A stretch of 40,774 bases of DNA from Alphaproteobacteria bacterium (lineage in GTDB: Bacteria > Pseudomonadota > Alphaproteobacteria > Bin95). Made by a program: the position numbers and the translations under genes. The notes below the pieces were generated by a model. That model was not told where the DNA came from. It saw only the letters and a list, made by a program, of their open reading frames with translations, and searched no databases. Where the stretch lies: positions 1 to 40,774 of the forward strand of contig JAPOJR010000011.1 in assembly GCA_029978325.1 (NCBI GenBank), read 5' to 3'. Every line of letters starts with the position of its first letter. The stretch's first letter is position 1. Of the stretch, positions 8,983 through 18,405 are shown in pieces.

Positions 8983-10227
8983 TTGCAGGCTAGGCTTCTG
9001 CCATCGGTCATCTTTGGTGAGGAATCGCCGCTGCCCCGCCGTCCGCCACATATCCTGCCAGTGATTGCAATATCGCAGTTTGCTGGCGTCTCGCTTTGGT
9101 TTTCCAGCAACGCTGTCCTCCCGGATCTGCAAGCCAGTTGGTCTCTGCCCCGGGAGGCGCTGGGCGATCTGACATCCGCCGTGCAGTTCGGCTTCATTTT
9201 TGGCACGCTGGTGTTTGCCTTCACCGCTCTGTCCGACCGCATCTCTCCCCGCCGGATTTTCGCCGCCTGCGCCCTATTGGGCGCCTCTGCCAACGGCGCC
9301 GGCGTCTTGCTGGACCACGCGTTGCCGGCATTGCTGGTTTTGCGCTTCTGCACGGGCTTTTTCCTTGCCGGCATATATCCGGTCGGCATGAAGATCGCGT
9401 CCGGCTGGTTCGACAAGGATCTGGGCCGTGCCCTCGGCTATCTGGTTGGAGCCCTGGTCGGCGGCACGGCCTTGCCTCATCTGATCCGCGGGCTGGGCGA
9501 AAGCCTGCCCTGGCAGGAGGTGACCTTGGCGGTCTCGGTGTTTGCCGCGGCCGGCGGCCTGCTGGTGTTCCTGACAGTTCCGGACGGGCCGTTCCTGCGC
9601 GCCGGAGCGGCTTTTAACCCGAAAGCATTGCTGGTGGTGTTTCAAAGCCGCGATTTCCGAGGGTCCGCCTTCGGATACTTTGGCCATATGTGGGAGTTAT
9701 ACGCGTTCTGGGCCTTTGTCCCGGCCGTGTTGGCCGCGTATGCCGGCGTGCATCGGGTTCCGCTGGACATTTCGCTTTGGACCGCAGCCATCATCGCCAT
9801 GGGCGTGGCGAGTTGCGTCATCGGCGGCCTGCTGTCGCGCAGCCTGGGCAGCGCGCCGGTTGCGGCGGTTCAGTTGGCGACGTCCGGCCTTTGCTGCCTC
9901 GTCTCGCCATTGCTGTTCCTGGCGCCGCCCCAGCTGTTTCTGCCATTCATGCTGGTCTGGGGGCTGATGGTTGCCGGTGACTCGCCCCAATTCTCCGCTC
10001 TTAATGCCCGGTTCGCGCCGCCCGCCCTGGTCGGGTCGGCGCTGACCATCGCCAACTGCATCGGCTTTACGATCTCGATCATCAGCATCCAGTTGCTGAA
10101 CCGGACGATAGATGGTCTCGGCGCTGACTGGGTGTTGTTCCTGCTATTGCCGGGGCCAATCTTCGGCCTTTGGTCGCTGCGACGGCTGTTGCGGCGCGAC
10201 ATGGTTCGAGCAACGCTCGCCGGCTGA
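8983..10227 (+). CDS. MFS transporter (start uncertain, TTG or downstream)
   Basis: Multiple hydrophobic spans; FGTLVFAFTALSDRISPRRIFAACALLGASANG...GFFLAGIYPVGMKIASGWFDKDLGRALGYLVGALVGGTALPHL. Confidence 0.88.
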   Translation: MQARLLPSVIFGEESPLPRRPPHILPVIAISQFAGVSLWFSSNAVLPDLQASWSLPREALGDLTSAVQFGFIFGTLVFAFTALSDRISPRRIFAACALLGASANGAGVLLDHALPALLVLRFCTGFFLAGIYPVGMKIASGWFDKDLGRALGYLVGALVGGTALPHLIRGLGESLPWQEVTLAVSVFAAAGGLLVFLTVPDGPFLRAGAAFNPKALLVVFQSRDFRGSAFGYFGHMWELYAFWAFVPAVLAAYAGVHRVPLDISLWTAAIIAMGVASCVIGGLLSRSLGSAPVAAVQLATSGLCCLVSPLLFLAPPQLFLPFMLVWGLMVAGDSPQFSALNARFAPPALVGSALTIANCIGFTISIISIQLLNRTIDGLGADWVLFLLLPGPIFGLWSLRRLLRRDMVRATLAG

Positions 10228-10308
10228 TAACCCTGCAACTTGACGCCCGGGCGTTGACAGGGAACGATGCTAGGACATGTGACGATAGACGGTGGAGGAG
10301 TCCTCCCA

Positions 10309-11379
10309 ATGCCCGACAGCCATATTCCCTCGCCCCAGGCCCTGACCCCTATCTCTGGCCAACAGGCATGGTACGGTCCGGATCTCGCCGGGCGTTCCGA
10401 CTGGGTCTACACTTTCACTCCGGCGGAGATCGCAGAGATCGAATCCGCGCTCGCCGCGGTCCAATCCAGGGAAATCTTGGAGATCAGCGCAAGTGATTTC
10501 CCGCTGCCGACACTTGCGCCGCGGCTCAGCGCCATCCGCCGCGAAACCTTGCACGGACGTGGCTTTTTCCTGCTGCGCGGCCTGCCGATCGAGCGCTACG
10601 ACACCCCGGACGCTGCCCGTATCTTTTGGGGCTTAGGCACTCATTGGGGTGAGGCGGTGAGCCAAAATGGCAAGGGCCATGTGCTCGGCCATGTGAAGGA
10701 CCTGGGCCTCGACTACAACGACCCGCTGGCGCGTGGCTACCAAACATCCGCCCGCCTGCCCTACCATACCGACAGCAGCGATTTGGTCTGCCTGCTCTGC
10801 CTGAAGAAAAGCCGGAGCGGCGGCCTCTCCTCACTTGTTTCGACGACCACCGTTTACAACGAGATGGTGCGCCGCAGGCCGGACCTTGCGGCTGTGCTGA
10901 CCCGTCCGCTTTACCGCACGCGCTGGGGCGAGGTGCCCGAGGGCCGCAAGCCTTACTATGGCACCGCCCCCTTCACCATTGTCGATGGGCGCTTGATCTG
11001 CACCTACGTGCGCAGCGCCGTACGCAAGGCGCAACTAATGGAAGTGGTGCCGCGGGTCACCGACGAACAGGCCGAGGCGATGGACCTGTTCGACGAGTTG
11101 GCGAACGATCCGGCTTTGCACCTGGATATGACGTTCGAACCGGGCGATATTCAGGTGGTGAACAACCATTTTATCGCCCATTCCCGGACGGCTTATGTCG
11201 ATTTCGAGGAACCGGAGAAACGCCGGCACCTGCTGCGGCTTTGGCTGGCATGCGCGGACGGTCCGGCCCTGCCCGAAGCCTTTACCGGCGAACACCAAGG
11301 CATGACGTCCAGCGGCCGCCCCGATGGCATCCGAGTGCCAGGGGTGCCGCTGGTGGCTCCGCTGCGCGCTGAGGATTAG
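10309..11379 (+). CDS. TauD/TfdA-type Fe(II)/2-oxoglutarate dioxygenase (paralog of 15247-16323)
   Basis: HGRGFFLLRGLPIERYDT...NGKGHVLGHVKDLGLDYNDP...YHTDSSDLVCLLCL (HxD)...NNHFIAHSRTAYVDFEEPEKRRHLLRLWLA; start at 10309 by alignment with paralog. Confidence 0.88.
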   Translation: MPDSHIPSPQALTPISGQQAWYGPDLAGRSDWVYTFTPAEIAEIESALAAVQSREILEISASDFPLPTLAPRLSAIRRETLHGRGFFLLRGLPIERYDTPDAARIFWGLGTHWGEAVSQNGKGHVLGHVKDLGLDYNDPLARGYQTSARLPYHTDSSDLVCLLCLKKSRSGGLSSLVSTTTVYNEMVRRRPDLAAVLTRPLYRTRWGEVPEGRKPYYGTAPFTIVDGRLICTYVRSAVRKAQLMEVVPRVTDEQAEAMDLFDELANDPALHLDMTFEPGDIQVVNNHFIAHSRTAYVDFEEPEKRRHLLRLWLACADGPALPEAFTGEHQGMTSSGRPDGIRVPGVPLVAPLRAED

Positions 11380-11390
11380 AGCGCTGCCCC

Positions 11391-12251
11391 TCAGGCCGCC
11401 GCATACTCGGTCGTGCAACGGCGCAATTCGCGCCGCTTGGTCAGGTCGTACGGCCGGCCGCGATGCAGGGTGCAACGGTTGTCCCACATCACCACGTCGT
11501 CATTGCGCCAGACATGGCGATAGACGAACTGGCGCTGGGTCGCGTGCTCCAGCAAATCCATCAGCAGCAACCGCGCTTCGGCGGTCGGCAGACCGTGAAT
11601 TGCGCGGGTATGCACCCCGATGAACAACGTCTTTCGGCCGGATTCGGGAATGGTATCGACAATCGGCCAATCGACCGGAGGCAATGCCGCCATCCCTTCC
11701 GGGGTGAAATCGGCGCCGCCTAGCATGTTGCGGGAATGGAAGGCCCAGTGTTCGGCCACGAGAGAGCCGATGCGGGCCTTCATCGCGTCTGGCAGGGCAT
11801 CATAGGCAGCCCGCTGGTCTGCGAATTCGGTATCGCCGCCATCGCCCGGCAGGTCTACGCCGCAGAGCACCGAATACTGCGCCCGCGGGCTCTTGAAGGA
11901 ACTGTCGCTATGCCAGAGCTGGTTGGCCAACAGCGATACGTTGCGGGCATTACCGGCCTCCAGCACCTTGCCGTCCGCATCGATATTGGCCAGGTCGATC
12001 ACATCCGTATTCGTCAGGCGGGTCTTGCGCTTGGACGCCAACAGCAGGCCGGCATCGATCGGGCCGAAGGACCTGGTAAACGCCGCATGCTCGTCATCCG
12101 ACAGCTTTTGCCCATGGAAGACCAGCACCGGGTAACGCGCCAGGGTGGATTGCAATTCCGCCAACGTATCGCCGCCTAGCGGTTGACGTAGGTCGACGCC
12201 GCCCACCTCGACGGCCAACTCCGGATGGAGAACTTTCAGCTGCAATGACAT
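11391..12251 (-). CDS. TauD/TfdA family dioxygenase
   Basis: MSLQLKVLHPELAVEVGGVDLRQPLGGDTLAELQSTLARYPVLVFHGQKLSDDEHAAFTRSFG...LWHSDSSF (HxD)...RHVWRNDDVVMWDNRCTLHRGRPYD. Confidence 0.93.
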   Translation of the reverse strand: MSLQLKVLHPELAVEVGGVDLRQPLGGDTLAELQSTLARYPVLVFHGQKLSDDEHAAFTRSFGPIDAGLLLASKRKTRLTNTDVIDLANIDADGKVLEAGNARNVSLLANQLWHSDSSFKSPRAQYSVLCGVDLPGDGGDTEFADQRAAYDALPDAMKARIGSLVAEHWAFHSRNMLGGADFTPEGMAALPPVDWPIVDTIPESGRKTLFIGVHTRAIHGLPTAEARLLLMDLLEHATQRQFVYRHVWRNDDVVMWDNRCTLHRGRPYDLTKRRELRRCTTEYAAA

Positions 12252-12440
12252 AGGCGACTCCAACTCGCTGATACCGCCAGCGGCTCGGCAGGAGACGCAA
12301 GCGGACGACGGGCGGATGATAGGCCTAAAGCCGCCGATGATCCAGCGACAGCGCACCGCCGGTCGCCGCGGCCTTGCAGGCGGCGCGCCAGCCGTGCAGT
12401 TTGGACGCCGCCTCCACTCTCGCCCGATTGGACCAATGAC

Positions 12441-13610
12441 ATGGCCGGACCCGCCGCCGACATTGCCGAAGTCGAAGCCCGCGCGATCCACGACCGCCTG
12501 CGCACCATCGACACCCACATCGACACCGGCCCCGGGTTCGCGACGCCTGCGCTCGACCCCGGCGTCATGACCCGCGCCCAGGTCGATCTGCCCGGGATGC
12601 GCGCCGGCGGCCTCGATGCCGGCTTTTTCATCGTCTACACGGCGCAAGGCACGCTGGATACAGCGGGCTATGCCACTGCCAGGCAGGCGGCGGAAGCGAA
12701 GTATCGCGGAATAGAGCGCATGGTCCGCGCCTATCCCCAGCAGATCGCGCTCGCCCGGACTGCGCGCCAGGTCGATGAGATCGCGGCCAGCGGACGGCTG
12801 GTTGCTGTGATCGGCATGGAAAATGCCTACCCCCTCGCGGAGAGCGTCGCCGACGTGCCGATGTGGGCGGCGCGCGGGGTCCGCTATGTCTCGATCACCC
12901 ATTTCGGCCATAACCAGTTCGGCGGCAGCTCCGATCCGGCCGCGACCCGCGGCGACGCGGCAAAAGACCCCGGTCTGACGGACCTGGGCCGGCAATTGGT
13001 CCCGGCATTGAATGACGCCGGCATCATGGTCGATATCAGCCATGTGGGACGGCGCACGGCGACAGAGGCCATGGCCCTGTCGCGCGCGCCGATCATCGCG
13101 TCCCATTCCGGCGCGAGAGCAATCCACGACCACCCGCGCAACCTGGATGACGCCCAATTGCGGGCGATTGCGTCAGCCGGCGGCGTGGCGCAGATGGTGG
13201 CGTTCCGCTCCTATGTCGGGCCGGTCGATCCGGCAGCCACCAAGGCCCTGGCAGAGTTGCGGTCCAGCCTTGGCCTGGCAGCGCCTGGGGCTTTTCAGGC
13301 CGCTTCGCCGGCGACACTGGACGAGTTTGCCCGGCAACGTTCCCGCATCCGGGCAGAATGCCCGGACGTGACGTTGTCGCAATTCGCCGATCATGTCGAT
13401 CACGCCGTCAAGATCGCCGGCATCGATCATGTCGGGCTCTCCGGCGACTTCGACGGCGGCGGCGGCGTAAGGGGCTGGGACAGCGCCGCCGAGAGTTTCA
13501 ACGTCACGTTTGAGCTACTGAAGCGCGGCTATTCCGAAGCCGACCTGGCCAAGCTGTGGGGCGACAACATCCTGCGCGTCATGCAGGCGGCAGAGTCAGC
13601 CGCGCTTTAG
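12441..13610 (+). CDS. Membrane dipeptidase-like peptidase M19
   Basis: RLRTIDTHIDTG (HxD)...VIGMENAYPLAE...RGVRYVSITHFGHN...VDISHVGRRTATEAMALSRAPIIASHSGARAIHDHPRNL...VGLSGDFDGGGG. Confidence 0.92.
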   Translation: MAGPAADIAEVEARAIHDRLRTIDTHIDTGPGFATPALDPGVMTRAQVDLPGMRAGGLDAGFFIVYTAQGTLDTAGYATARQAAEAKYRGIERMVRAYPQQIALARTARQVDEIAASGRLVAVIGMENAYPLAESVADVPMWAARGVRYVSITHFGHNQFGGSSDPAATRGDAAKDPGLTDLGRQLVPALNDAGIMVDISHVGRRTATEAMALSRAPIIASHSGARAIHDHPRNLDDAQLRAIASAGGVAQMVAFRSYVGPVDPAATKALAELRSSLGLAAPGAFQAASPATLDEFARQRSRIRAECPDVTLSQFADHVDHAVKIAGIDHVGLSGDFDGGGGVRGWDSAAESFNVTFELLKRGYSEADLAKLWGDNILRVMQAAESAAL

Positions 13611-14539
13611 ATAACCGGCCGGAGATCGTAGCCAAGCCGCGGGAAGTGCACGACGACTTCGCCGACCTGGGGGTCGGTGCGCCGCAAGGCCAATTCCTCC
13701 CGGTCGATCTGGACCAGTTCGCCGTCGACGGCATCGCGCGCATAATCGTCGGCACGGACGCGGACGCGGCTACCGAGCGGCGGGTCTTCGGCAAATGGAT
13801 CGGAGGCCCGCAGCGGCCCTGGCTCGGCCCTTGCGGCAACGGCCAGCGCTTCCGTCGGCGCCATTGGCGTTACATCTCCATGACCGAATGCCTGCATCCG
13901 CGCCATCCAGTCCCGGATCCGCTCGTAGGGTTCCAGCTCAAAAGCTAGCCGATCGCTGCGCGCCGTCAGGAACCAGAGGGCATGGTAGACCGCGAAATCG
14001 GCAATCGTTACCGCAGCGCCAGCGATCCATTCGCGCCCGTCTGTCAGCAGGTCCTCCACCCAGGCGATCTGTACCCGGACAGCAGGCGCATTGCGGCGCG
14101 CAGCCCGGCGCACCGTCGCTTCGCTGGGGATAGGCAGGTCACGCATGCGGGAGCGGTCGGCCTGCAAATCCGGCGGCAAAAGATCGAGGTTCGTGCCGGA
14201 CACATAGAGCGACATCGGCCTGAAAAGCTGGTTTTCCGCCCAGAATGCGATCATTGCCGCCTGGGGGGACAACGCTTTGGGAAAGATCGGCGGCGTCGGG
14301 TAGCGCCGCTCCAACTCCTTCAGGATCAGCCGGGTGTCGCAATAAATGTCGGCCCCGATCTGCAAAACCGGCGTACGGCGATAGCCACCGGTCAAAGGCG
14401 TCAGCAATGGTTTCGGCGCGACTGGGGGGATGGTGACAGAGCGCCATGCCAAGCCTTTGTATCCAAGCGCAAGCCGCGCCTTCTCCGCATAATTGGAAAA
14501 GTCGTAGTGGTGCAGGATCAGGTCGGGCTGGTCGGGCAT
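13607..14539 (-). CDS. Glutathione S-transferase family protein
   Basis: MPDQPDLILHHYDFSNYAEKARLALGYKGLAWRSVTIPP...RRTPVLQIGADIYCDTRLILKELERRYP. Confidence 0.9.
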   Translation of the reverse strand: MPDQPDLILHHYDFSNYAEKARLALGYKGLAWRSVTIPPVAPKPLLTPLTGGYRRTPVLQIGADIYCDTRLILKELERRYPTPPIFPKALSPQAAMIAFWAENQLFRPMSLYVSGTNLDLLPPDLQADRSRMRDLPIPSEATVRRAARRNAPAVRVQIAWVEDLLTDGREWIAGAAVTIADFAVYHALWFLTARSDRLAFELEPYERIRDWMARMQAFGHGDVTPMAPTEALAVAARAEPGPLRASDPFAEDPPLGSRVRVRADDYARDAVDGELVQIDREELALRRTDPQVGEVVVHFPRLGYDLRPVI

Positions 14540-14543
14540 CCGC

Positions 14544-15200
14544 CTACAACTCCATATCCGCAAAGCGTTCATAAACCCGCGCAGCCCCCGCCTCCGCCAG
14601 ACGATCCGCGAGCCCTGCGTCTGCATGGCCGCCGCCGGTAAAGCCCCACACCTCCATCCCGGCGGCAACGCCGGCGCGTACGCCCAGGACGCTGTCCTCT
14701 ATGACAAGGCATGCCTCCGGTGGCTGACCCAGGCGGGTGGCTGCGTGCAGGAAGAGGTCTGGCGCGGGCTTGCCGCGGTCTACATGATCGGCGGAGTACA
14801 CATGCTCGCCGAACCAGTCAGAAAGTCTGGTCAGGGACAATTTGCGTTCGAGGCTGCGCACCGTGCTGGAGGACGCCACCGCCTTCGGCCTGGATAATGA
14901 GGCGAGGAGAGCCTCCACCCCCTCGACCGCGCGCAATTCGGTGGTGAAGCGCTCGCGCGTGACCGCCCGGACCTGCTGCAGAAAGTCGTCCGGAAACAGG
15001 CCCTTGCCCCGCGCCCTATGGTCCTCCCGCAGCGCGGCGACGAAGTCGGGCTCGGACGTTCCGACGAAGCGGGTCAGGTATTCCGCATCCGCGTAGACCA
15101 AGCCCAGTTCGGCGAGGAACTGCCGCTCTACACCGATCACGATAGCCTCGGAGTTCACTAACACTCCGTCGCAGTCGAAAATCACGGCGCTTGCTGTCAT
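14544..15200 (-). CDS. HAD-superfamily phosphatase (phosphoglycolate phosphatase-like)
   Basis: AVIFDCDGVLVNSEAIVIGVE...KAVASSSTVRSLERKLSLTRLSDWFGEHVYSADHVDRGKPAPDLFLHAA...CLVIEDSVLGVRAGVAAGMEVWGF. Confidence 0.93.
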   Translation of the reverse strand: MTASAVIFDCDGVLVNSEAIVIGVERQFLAELGLVYADAEYLTRFVGTSEPDFVAALREDHRARGKGLFPDDFLQQVRAVTRERFTTELRAVEGVEALLASLSRPKAVASSSTVRSLERKLSLTRLSDWFGEHVYSADHVDRGKPAPDLFLHAATRLGQPPEACLVIEDSVLGVRAGVAAGMEVWGFTGGGHADAGLADRLAEAGAARVYERFADMEL

Positions 15201-15246
15201 ACTGTGGGCCAAAGACTTATCCCGTGGTGCTGGAGATCAACCAATC

Positions 15247-16323
15247 ATGCCTGACGGCCAGACCTATATCATCCCCGCCGACCTGCCGGAACCGATTGAT
15301 CACCCGTCCGCCTGGTATGGGCCTGACCTCGTGAATTCGACCGAGTGGGTCTACCAACTCACCGACCACGACATTGCGGAGATCGAGGCGGCGATGAAGC
15401 CGCTGGCGGCGCGCGAGGCGGATATCGCCAAGATCACCCAGGCCGATTTCCCGCTGCCGACCCTCGGCCCGAAGCTGAAGGAACTCTGCAACGAGGTCAT
15501 CCACGGCCGTGGCTTCCAGCTGATGCGCGGCCTGCCGGTTGACCGCTACTCGATCCGCGAGAGCGCCACCGCGTATTTCGGCATCGGCATGCATTTCGGC
15601 AACGCCCGCAGCCAGAACGCCAAGGGCCACGTGCTGGGCCATGTGAAGGACATGGGCCTTTCCACCGACGACCCGAAGGTGCGCATCTACCAGACGACGG
15701 AGCGCCAGACCTTCCACACGGACTCGACCGACATCGTGGCGCTGCTCTGCCTGAAGACGGCGAAAGAGGGTGGGGCGTCCTCCATCGTCTCCACCATGTC
15801 CATCTATAACGAGATGTACAAGCGCGCGCCGGACCTGCTGTGGGAGCTGTTCCAGCCCTTCGCCACCGACCGTCGCGGCGAGATTCCGGAGGGCAAGGGC
15901 CCCTATTTCGAGATCCCCGTGTTCAACTATTACGAGGGCTATCTCTCCGCCATCTACGCGCGACGCTATATCGAAAGCGCGCGCCGGCTGGAGGGCGTGC
16001 CGCCGCTGACGGAGAAGCAGACCGCGGCGCTGGATATGTTCGACTCGCTGGCGGAATCGCCGGACCTGCGGCTCGACATGGATTTCCAGCCGGGCGACAT
16101 GCAGTGGGTGCACAACCACACCAACCTGCACGACCGCACCGCCTTCGTGGACTGGCCGGAGCCGGAGCGCCGCCGGCACCTGCTGCGCCTATGGCTGGCC
16201 GTGCCGGGCGCCCGCCCGCTGCCGCCGATCTATGCGGAGCGCTATGGCAAGGTCGATATCGGCGACCGCGGCGGCATCATCGTGCCCGGCGCCATGATGA
16301 ATGCTCCGTTGGAGGCTGTGTAG
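15247..16323 (+). CDS. TauD/TfdA-type Fe(II)/2-oxoglutarate dioxygenase (paralog of 10309-11379)
   Basis: HGRGFQLMRGLPVDRYSIRESATAYFGIGMHFG...KGHVLGHVKDMGLSTDDP...FHTDSTDIVALLCLK...VHNHTNLHDRTAFVDWPEPERRRHLLRLWLA. Confidence 0.88.
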   Translation: MPDGQTYIIPADLPEPIDHPSAWYGPDLVNSTEWVYQLTDHDIAEIEAAMKPLAAREADIAKITQADFPLPTLGPKLKELCNEVIHGRGFQLMRGLPVDRYSIRESATAYFGIGMHFGNARSQNAKGHVLGHVKDMGLSTDDPKVRIYQTTERQTFHTDSTDIVALLCLKTAKEGGASSIVSTMSIYNEMYKRAPDLLWELFQPFATDRRGEIPEGKGPYFEIPVFNYYEGYLSAIYARRYIESARRLEGVPPLTEKQTAALDMFDSLAESPDLRLDMDFQPGDMQWVHNHTNLHDRTAFVDWPEPERRRHLLRLWLAVPGARPLPPIYAERYGKVDIGDRGGIIVPGAMMNAPLEAV

Positions 16324-16341
16324 CGGCGGGGCTATACCGAT

Positions 16342-16372
16342 CCCCGGAGCCTTGCGCAGCGCGCATCCGGGG
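16342..16372. repeat. REP-like palindrome between convergent genes
   Basis: CCCCGGAgccttgcgcagcgcgcaTCCGGGG; 7-bp perfect outer arms and a central TGCGCAGC resembling the REP units at 19592 and 21812. Confidence 0.5.
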
Positions 16373-16461
16373 CGCTGGCGGCGTGCGAACATCGTCACCG
16401 GCCGTGTTCGCGAGATCGAGCGGTCCCAGATCGCCTGCGGCGTCCGGGAAACTGTAGAGCC

Positions 16462-17352
16462 TTACTCCACCTCTAACGCCACCAGCTTGCCGCTGGCGGA
16501 TAGCGTGATATAGGCCGGGCCATCGCCGCTCGGCCCGAATACCACGTTTGTCGGCAGCAGGTCCGGCATCGGGACTTGCGTCACCTCCGACCCATCCGGC
16601 GAGACCCGCGTCACCCGGCCCGGAATGGTCGCGACCCAGACATTGCCCGCCGCATCCACTGTCAGCGAGTCGAACAGGCTGTATTCGTTCGGATTGGCCA
16701 GGATGCGGCCCGGCTGCCAGGGGGCGGCGCCGTTGGTCTTGTCGATAACGCCCGGCTCCAGAATGTCGAAGGCCCAGAGCCGGCCCGTCGGCGTCTCCGC
16801 CACGTAAAGCACCTTGCCGTCCGGTGAGATGCCGACGCCGTTCGGCCCGTCCATCGGCGCCACCACCCGGCGCACGCCGGAGCCGTCGGCCATGCCGTAA
16901 TAGACCGCGCCCTTGTCGCGGCTGAACTTGCGGCTCTTGCCGTGGTCGGTGAAATAGAAGCCGCCGTGCGCGTCGAAGGCCAGGTCGTTCGGCGCCAGCA
17001 AAGGCACGCCGCTGCAATCGCGATACAGCACCTCCACCGCGCCGGTCGCCATGTCGATGGCCTCGACCCAGCCGAGTTGGGCGTCATCGTGAGCGTGACC
17101 GGGCACGTGCTTGCCGTCGATCACATGAAAATTCATGCCGCCATTGTTGCAGACATAAAGCCGCCCGTCCGGCCCCAGCGCCGCCCCGTTCGGCCCGCCG
17201 CCGGGCCTCGCGACCGTGGACTTGGAGCCATCCGGCGCAACGCGGGTGATCTCGCCAGCAGCGATCTCCACCAGCACGATGGAGCCGTCGGCGAGAGCGA
17301 CAGGGCCTTCGGGAAAGCGCAGGCCGTCGGTGATTTCGGTGATTTTGGGCAT
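16462..17352 (-). CDS. SMP-30/gluconolactonase/LRE family protein
   Basis: LRFPEGPVALADGSIVLVEIAAGEITRVAPDG...RPGGGPNGAALGPDGRLYVCNNGG...DLAFDAHGGFYFTDHGKS...PNGVGISPDGKVLYVAET. Confidence 0.93.
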   Translation of the reverse strand: MPKITEITDGLRFPEGPVALADGSIVLVEIAAGEITRVAPDGSKSTVARPGGGPNGAALGPDGRLYVCNNGGMNFHVIDGKHVPGHAHDDAQLGWVEAIDMATGAVEVLYRDCSGVPLLAPNDLAFDAHGGFYFTDHGKSRKFSRDKGAVYYGMADGSGVRRVVAPMDGPNGVGISPDGKVLYVAETPTGRLWAFDILEPGVIDKTNGAAPWQPGRILANPNEYSLFDSLTVDAAGNVWVATIPGRVTRVSPDGSEVTQVPMPDLLPTNVVFGPSGDGPAYITLSASGKLVALEVE

Positions 17353-17369
17353 GGGAAAGCCGCTTTCCG

Positions 17370-18392
17370 CTAAATCCGGTAAAACCGCGCCGCCGTGTCA
17401 TGAAACAGCGCAGCGCGATCCGCCGAAGCGTAGTCCTTGGTCATGCGCTTGAACGCGTTCCAGAGAACGCCGTAGGAGCACGACACCTTGTCGACCGGGA
17501 AGTTGCTCTCGAACATGCAGCGTTCCGCTCCGAACAGCTCAATCACGGTCTCGTAGTAAGGCCGGTAGGCCTCGCAGAGTTCCTCGCTGGAGGGCGGCAG
17601 GTCGCGTTTCTCCCAGCCGAAGCCGCAATAGGTCATGTTCAGCGCACCCAGCTTCACGACTACGTTCGGACAGTCCCGCGCCACCGCCGCGATATCGGCC
17701 TTCCAGGTCTGGAAAATCTCGTCGCGCCGGTCGGCATAAGTGCCGACGCCGACAACGCCGCCGATATGGTCCAGCACCATCTTCGTATTCGGAAAGGCGC
17801 AGGCGAGGCTGTGGAAGTCGGAGAGTTGCGGATGCCGGATCGCGGCCTCGAAGATCATGCCAAGCGGCGCCAGTTCCGCAAAGCCCTCCCGGAACTTCGT
17901 ATCCAGGTAGAGGCCCGGCCCCTTCACATAATTCGGCGTGAACACGGCCGGGTCCTCGACCCAGGCGCCGATATAGCGGATGCCGCGATAGCGCTCCGGC
18001 GCGGCGGCCATCTCCGCCTCCAGCACCGCGCGCACGCCGGCGCCCAGTTGCAAGTCGGCATGGCCGATGATCGCCTTGGCCACCTGCGGCTTGCCATAGG
18101 CACCAGAGGCTGCCATGGCGGCGATGCCGTTGACGAACTCCACCTCCCCCACCGGGCGCATCGCCTCCGGCCCATCGGCGCGGTACATGGCGTGGCACTC
18201 GACGAACACGGTGGAGACGATGTTGTGGCCGGACGACAGGTCGTCCGCAATCTCGTCCATCAGGTAGCGGTTCTGGATGTAGGTGCCGTTCCGGTCCCAG
18301 AGGTGGTGATGGGTGTCGATGATCGGCAGGTCCGGCTCCAATGCCGCCTCCTGCACCTGGGCGAGCCAATCGGCGTTCTGGGACCGGTCCAT
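17370..18392 (-). CDS. Amidohydrolase-2 family metal-dependent hydrolase
   Basis: LPIIDTHHHLWDRNGTYIQNRYLMDEIADDL...STVFVECHAMYRADGPEAMRPVGEVEFVNG...MFESNFPVDKVSCSYGVLWNAFKRM. Confidence 0.92.
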   Translation of the reverse strand: MDRSQNADWLAQVQEAALEPDLPIIDTHHHLWDRNGTYIQNRYLMDEIADDLSSGHNIVSTVFVECHAMYRADGPEAMRPVGEVEFVNGIAAMAASGAYGKPQVAKAIIGHADLQLGAGVRAVLEAEMAAAPERYRGIRYIGAWVEDPAVFTPNYVKGPGLYLDTKFREGFAELAPLGMIFEAAIRHPQLSDFHSLACAFPNTKMVLDHIGGVVGVGTYADRRDEIFQTWKADIAAVARDCPNVVVKLGALNMTYCGFGWEKRDLPPSSEELCEAYRPYYETVIELFGAERCMFESNFPVDKVSCSYGVLWNAFKRMTKDYASADRAALFHDTAARFYRI

Positions 18393-18405
18393 GCGTGAGG
18401 CCTCC

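Noticed and set aside
12252-13157. Upstream part of the 588-aa minus ORF (11391-13157) as an extra N-terminal domain of the TfdA-like enzyme
   Set aside because: Family-consistent start is MSLQLKV at 12251; the extension is antisense to the M19 gene and looks like a GC shadow.
17400-18398. Plus-strand ORF antisense to the amidohydrolase
   Set aside because: No domain-like sequence, rich in Arg/His/Gly/Val; opposite strand has the DTHHHLWD amidohydrolase motif.
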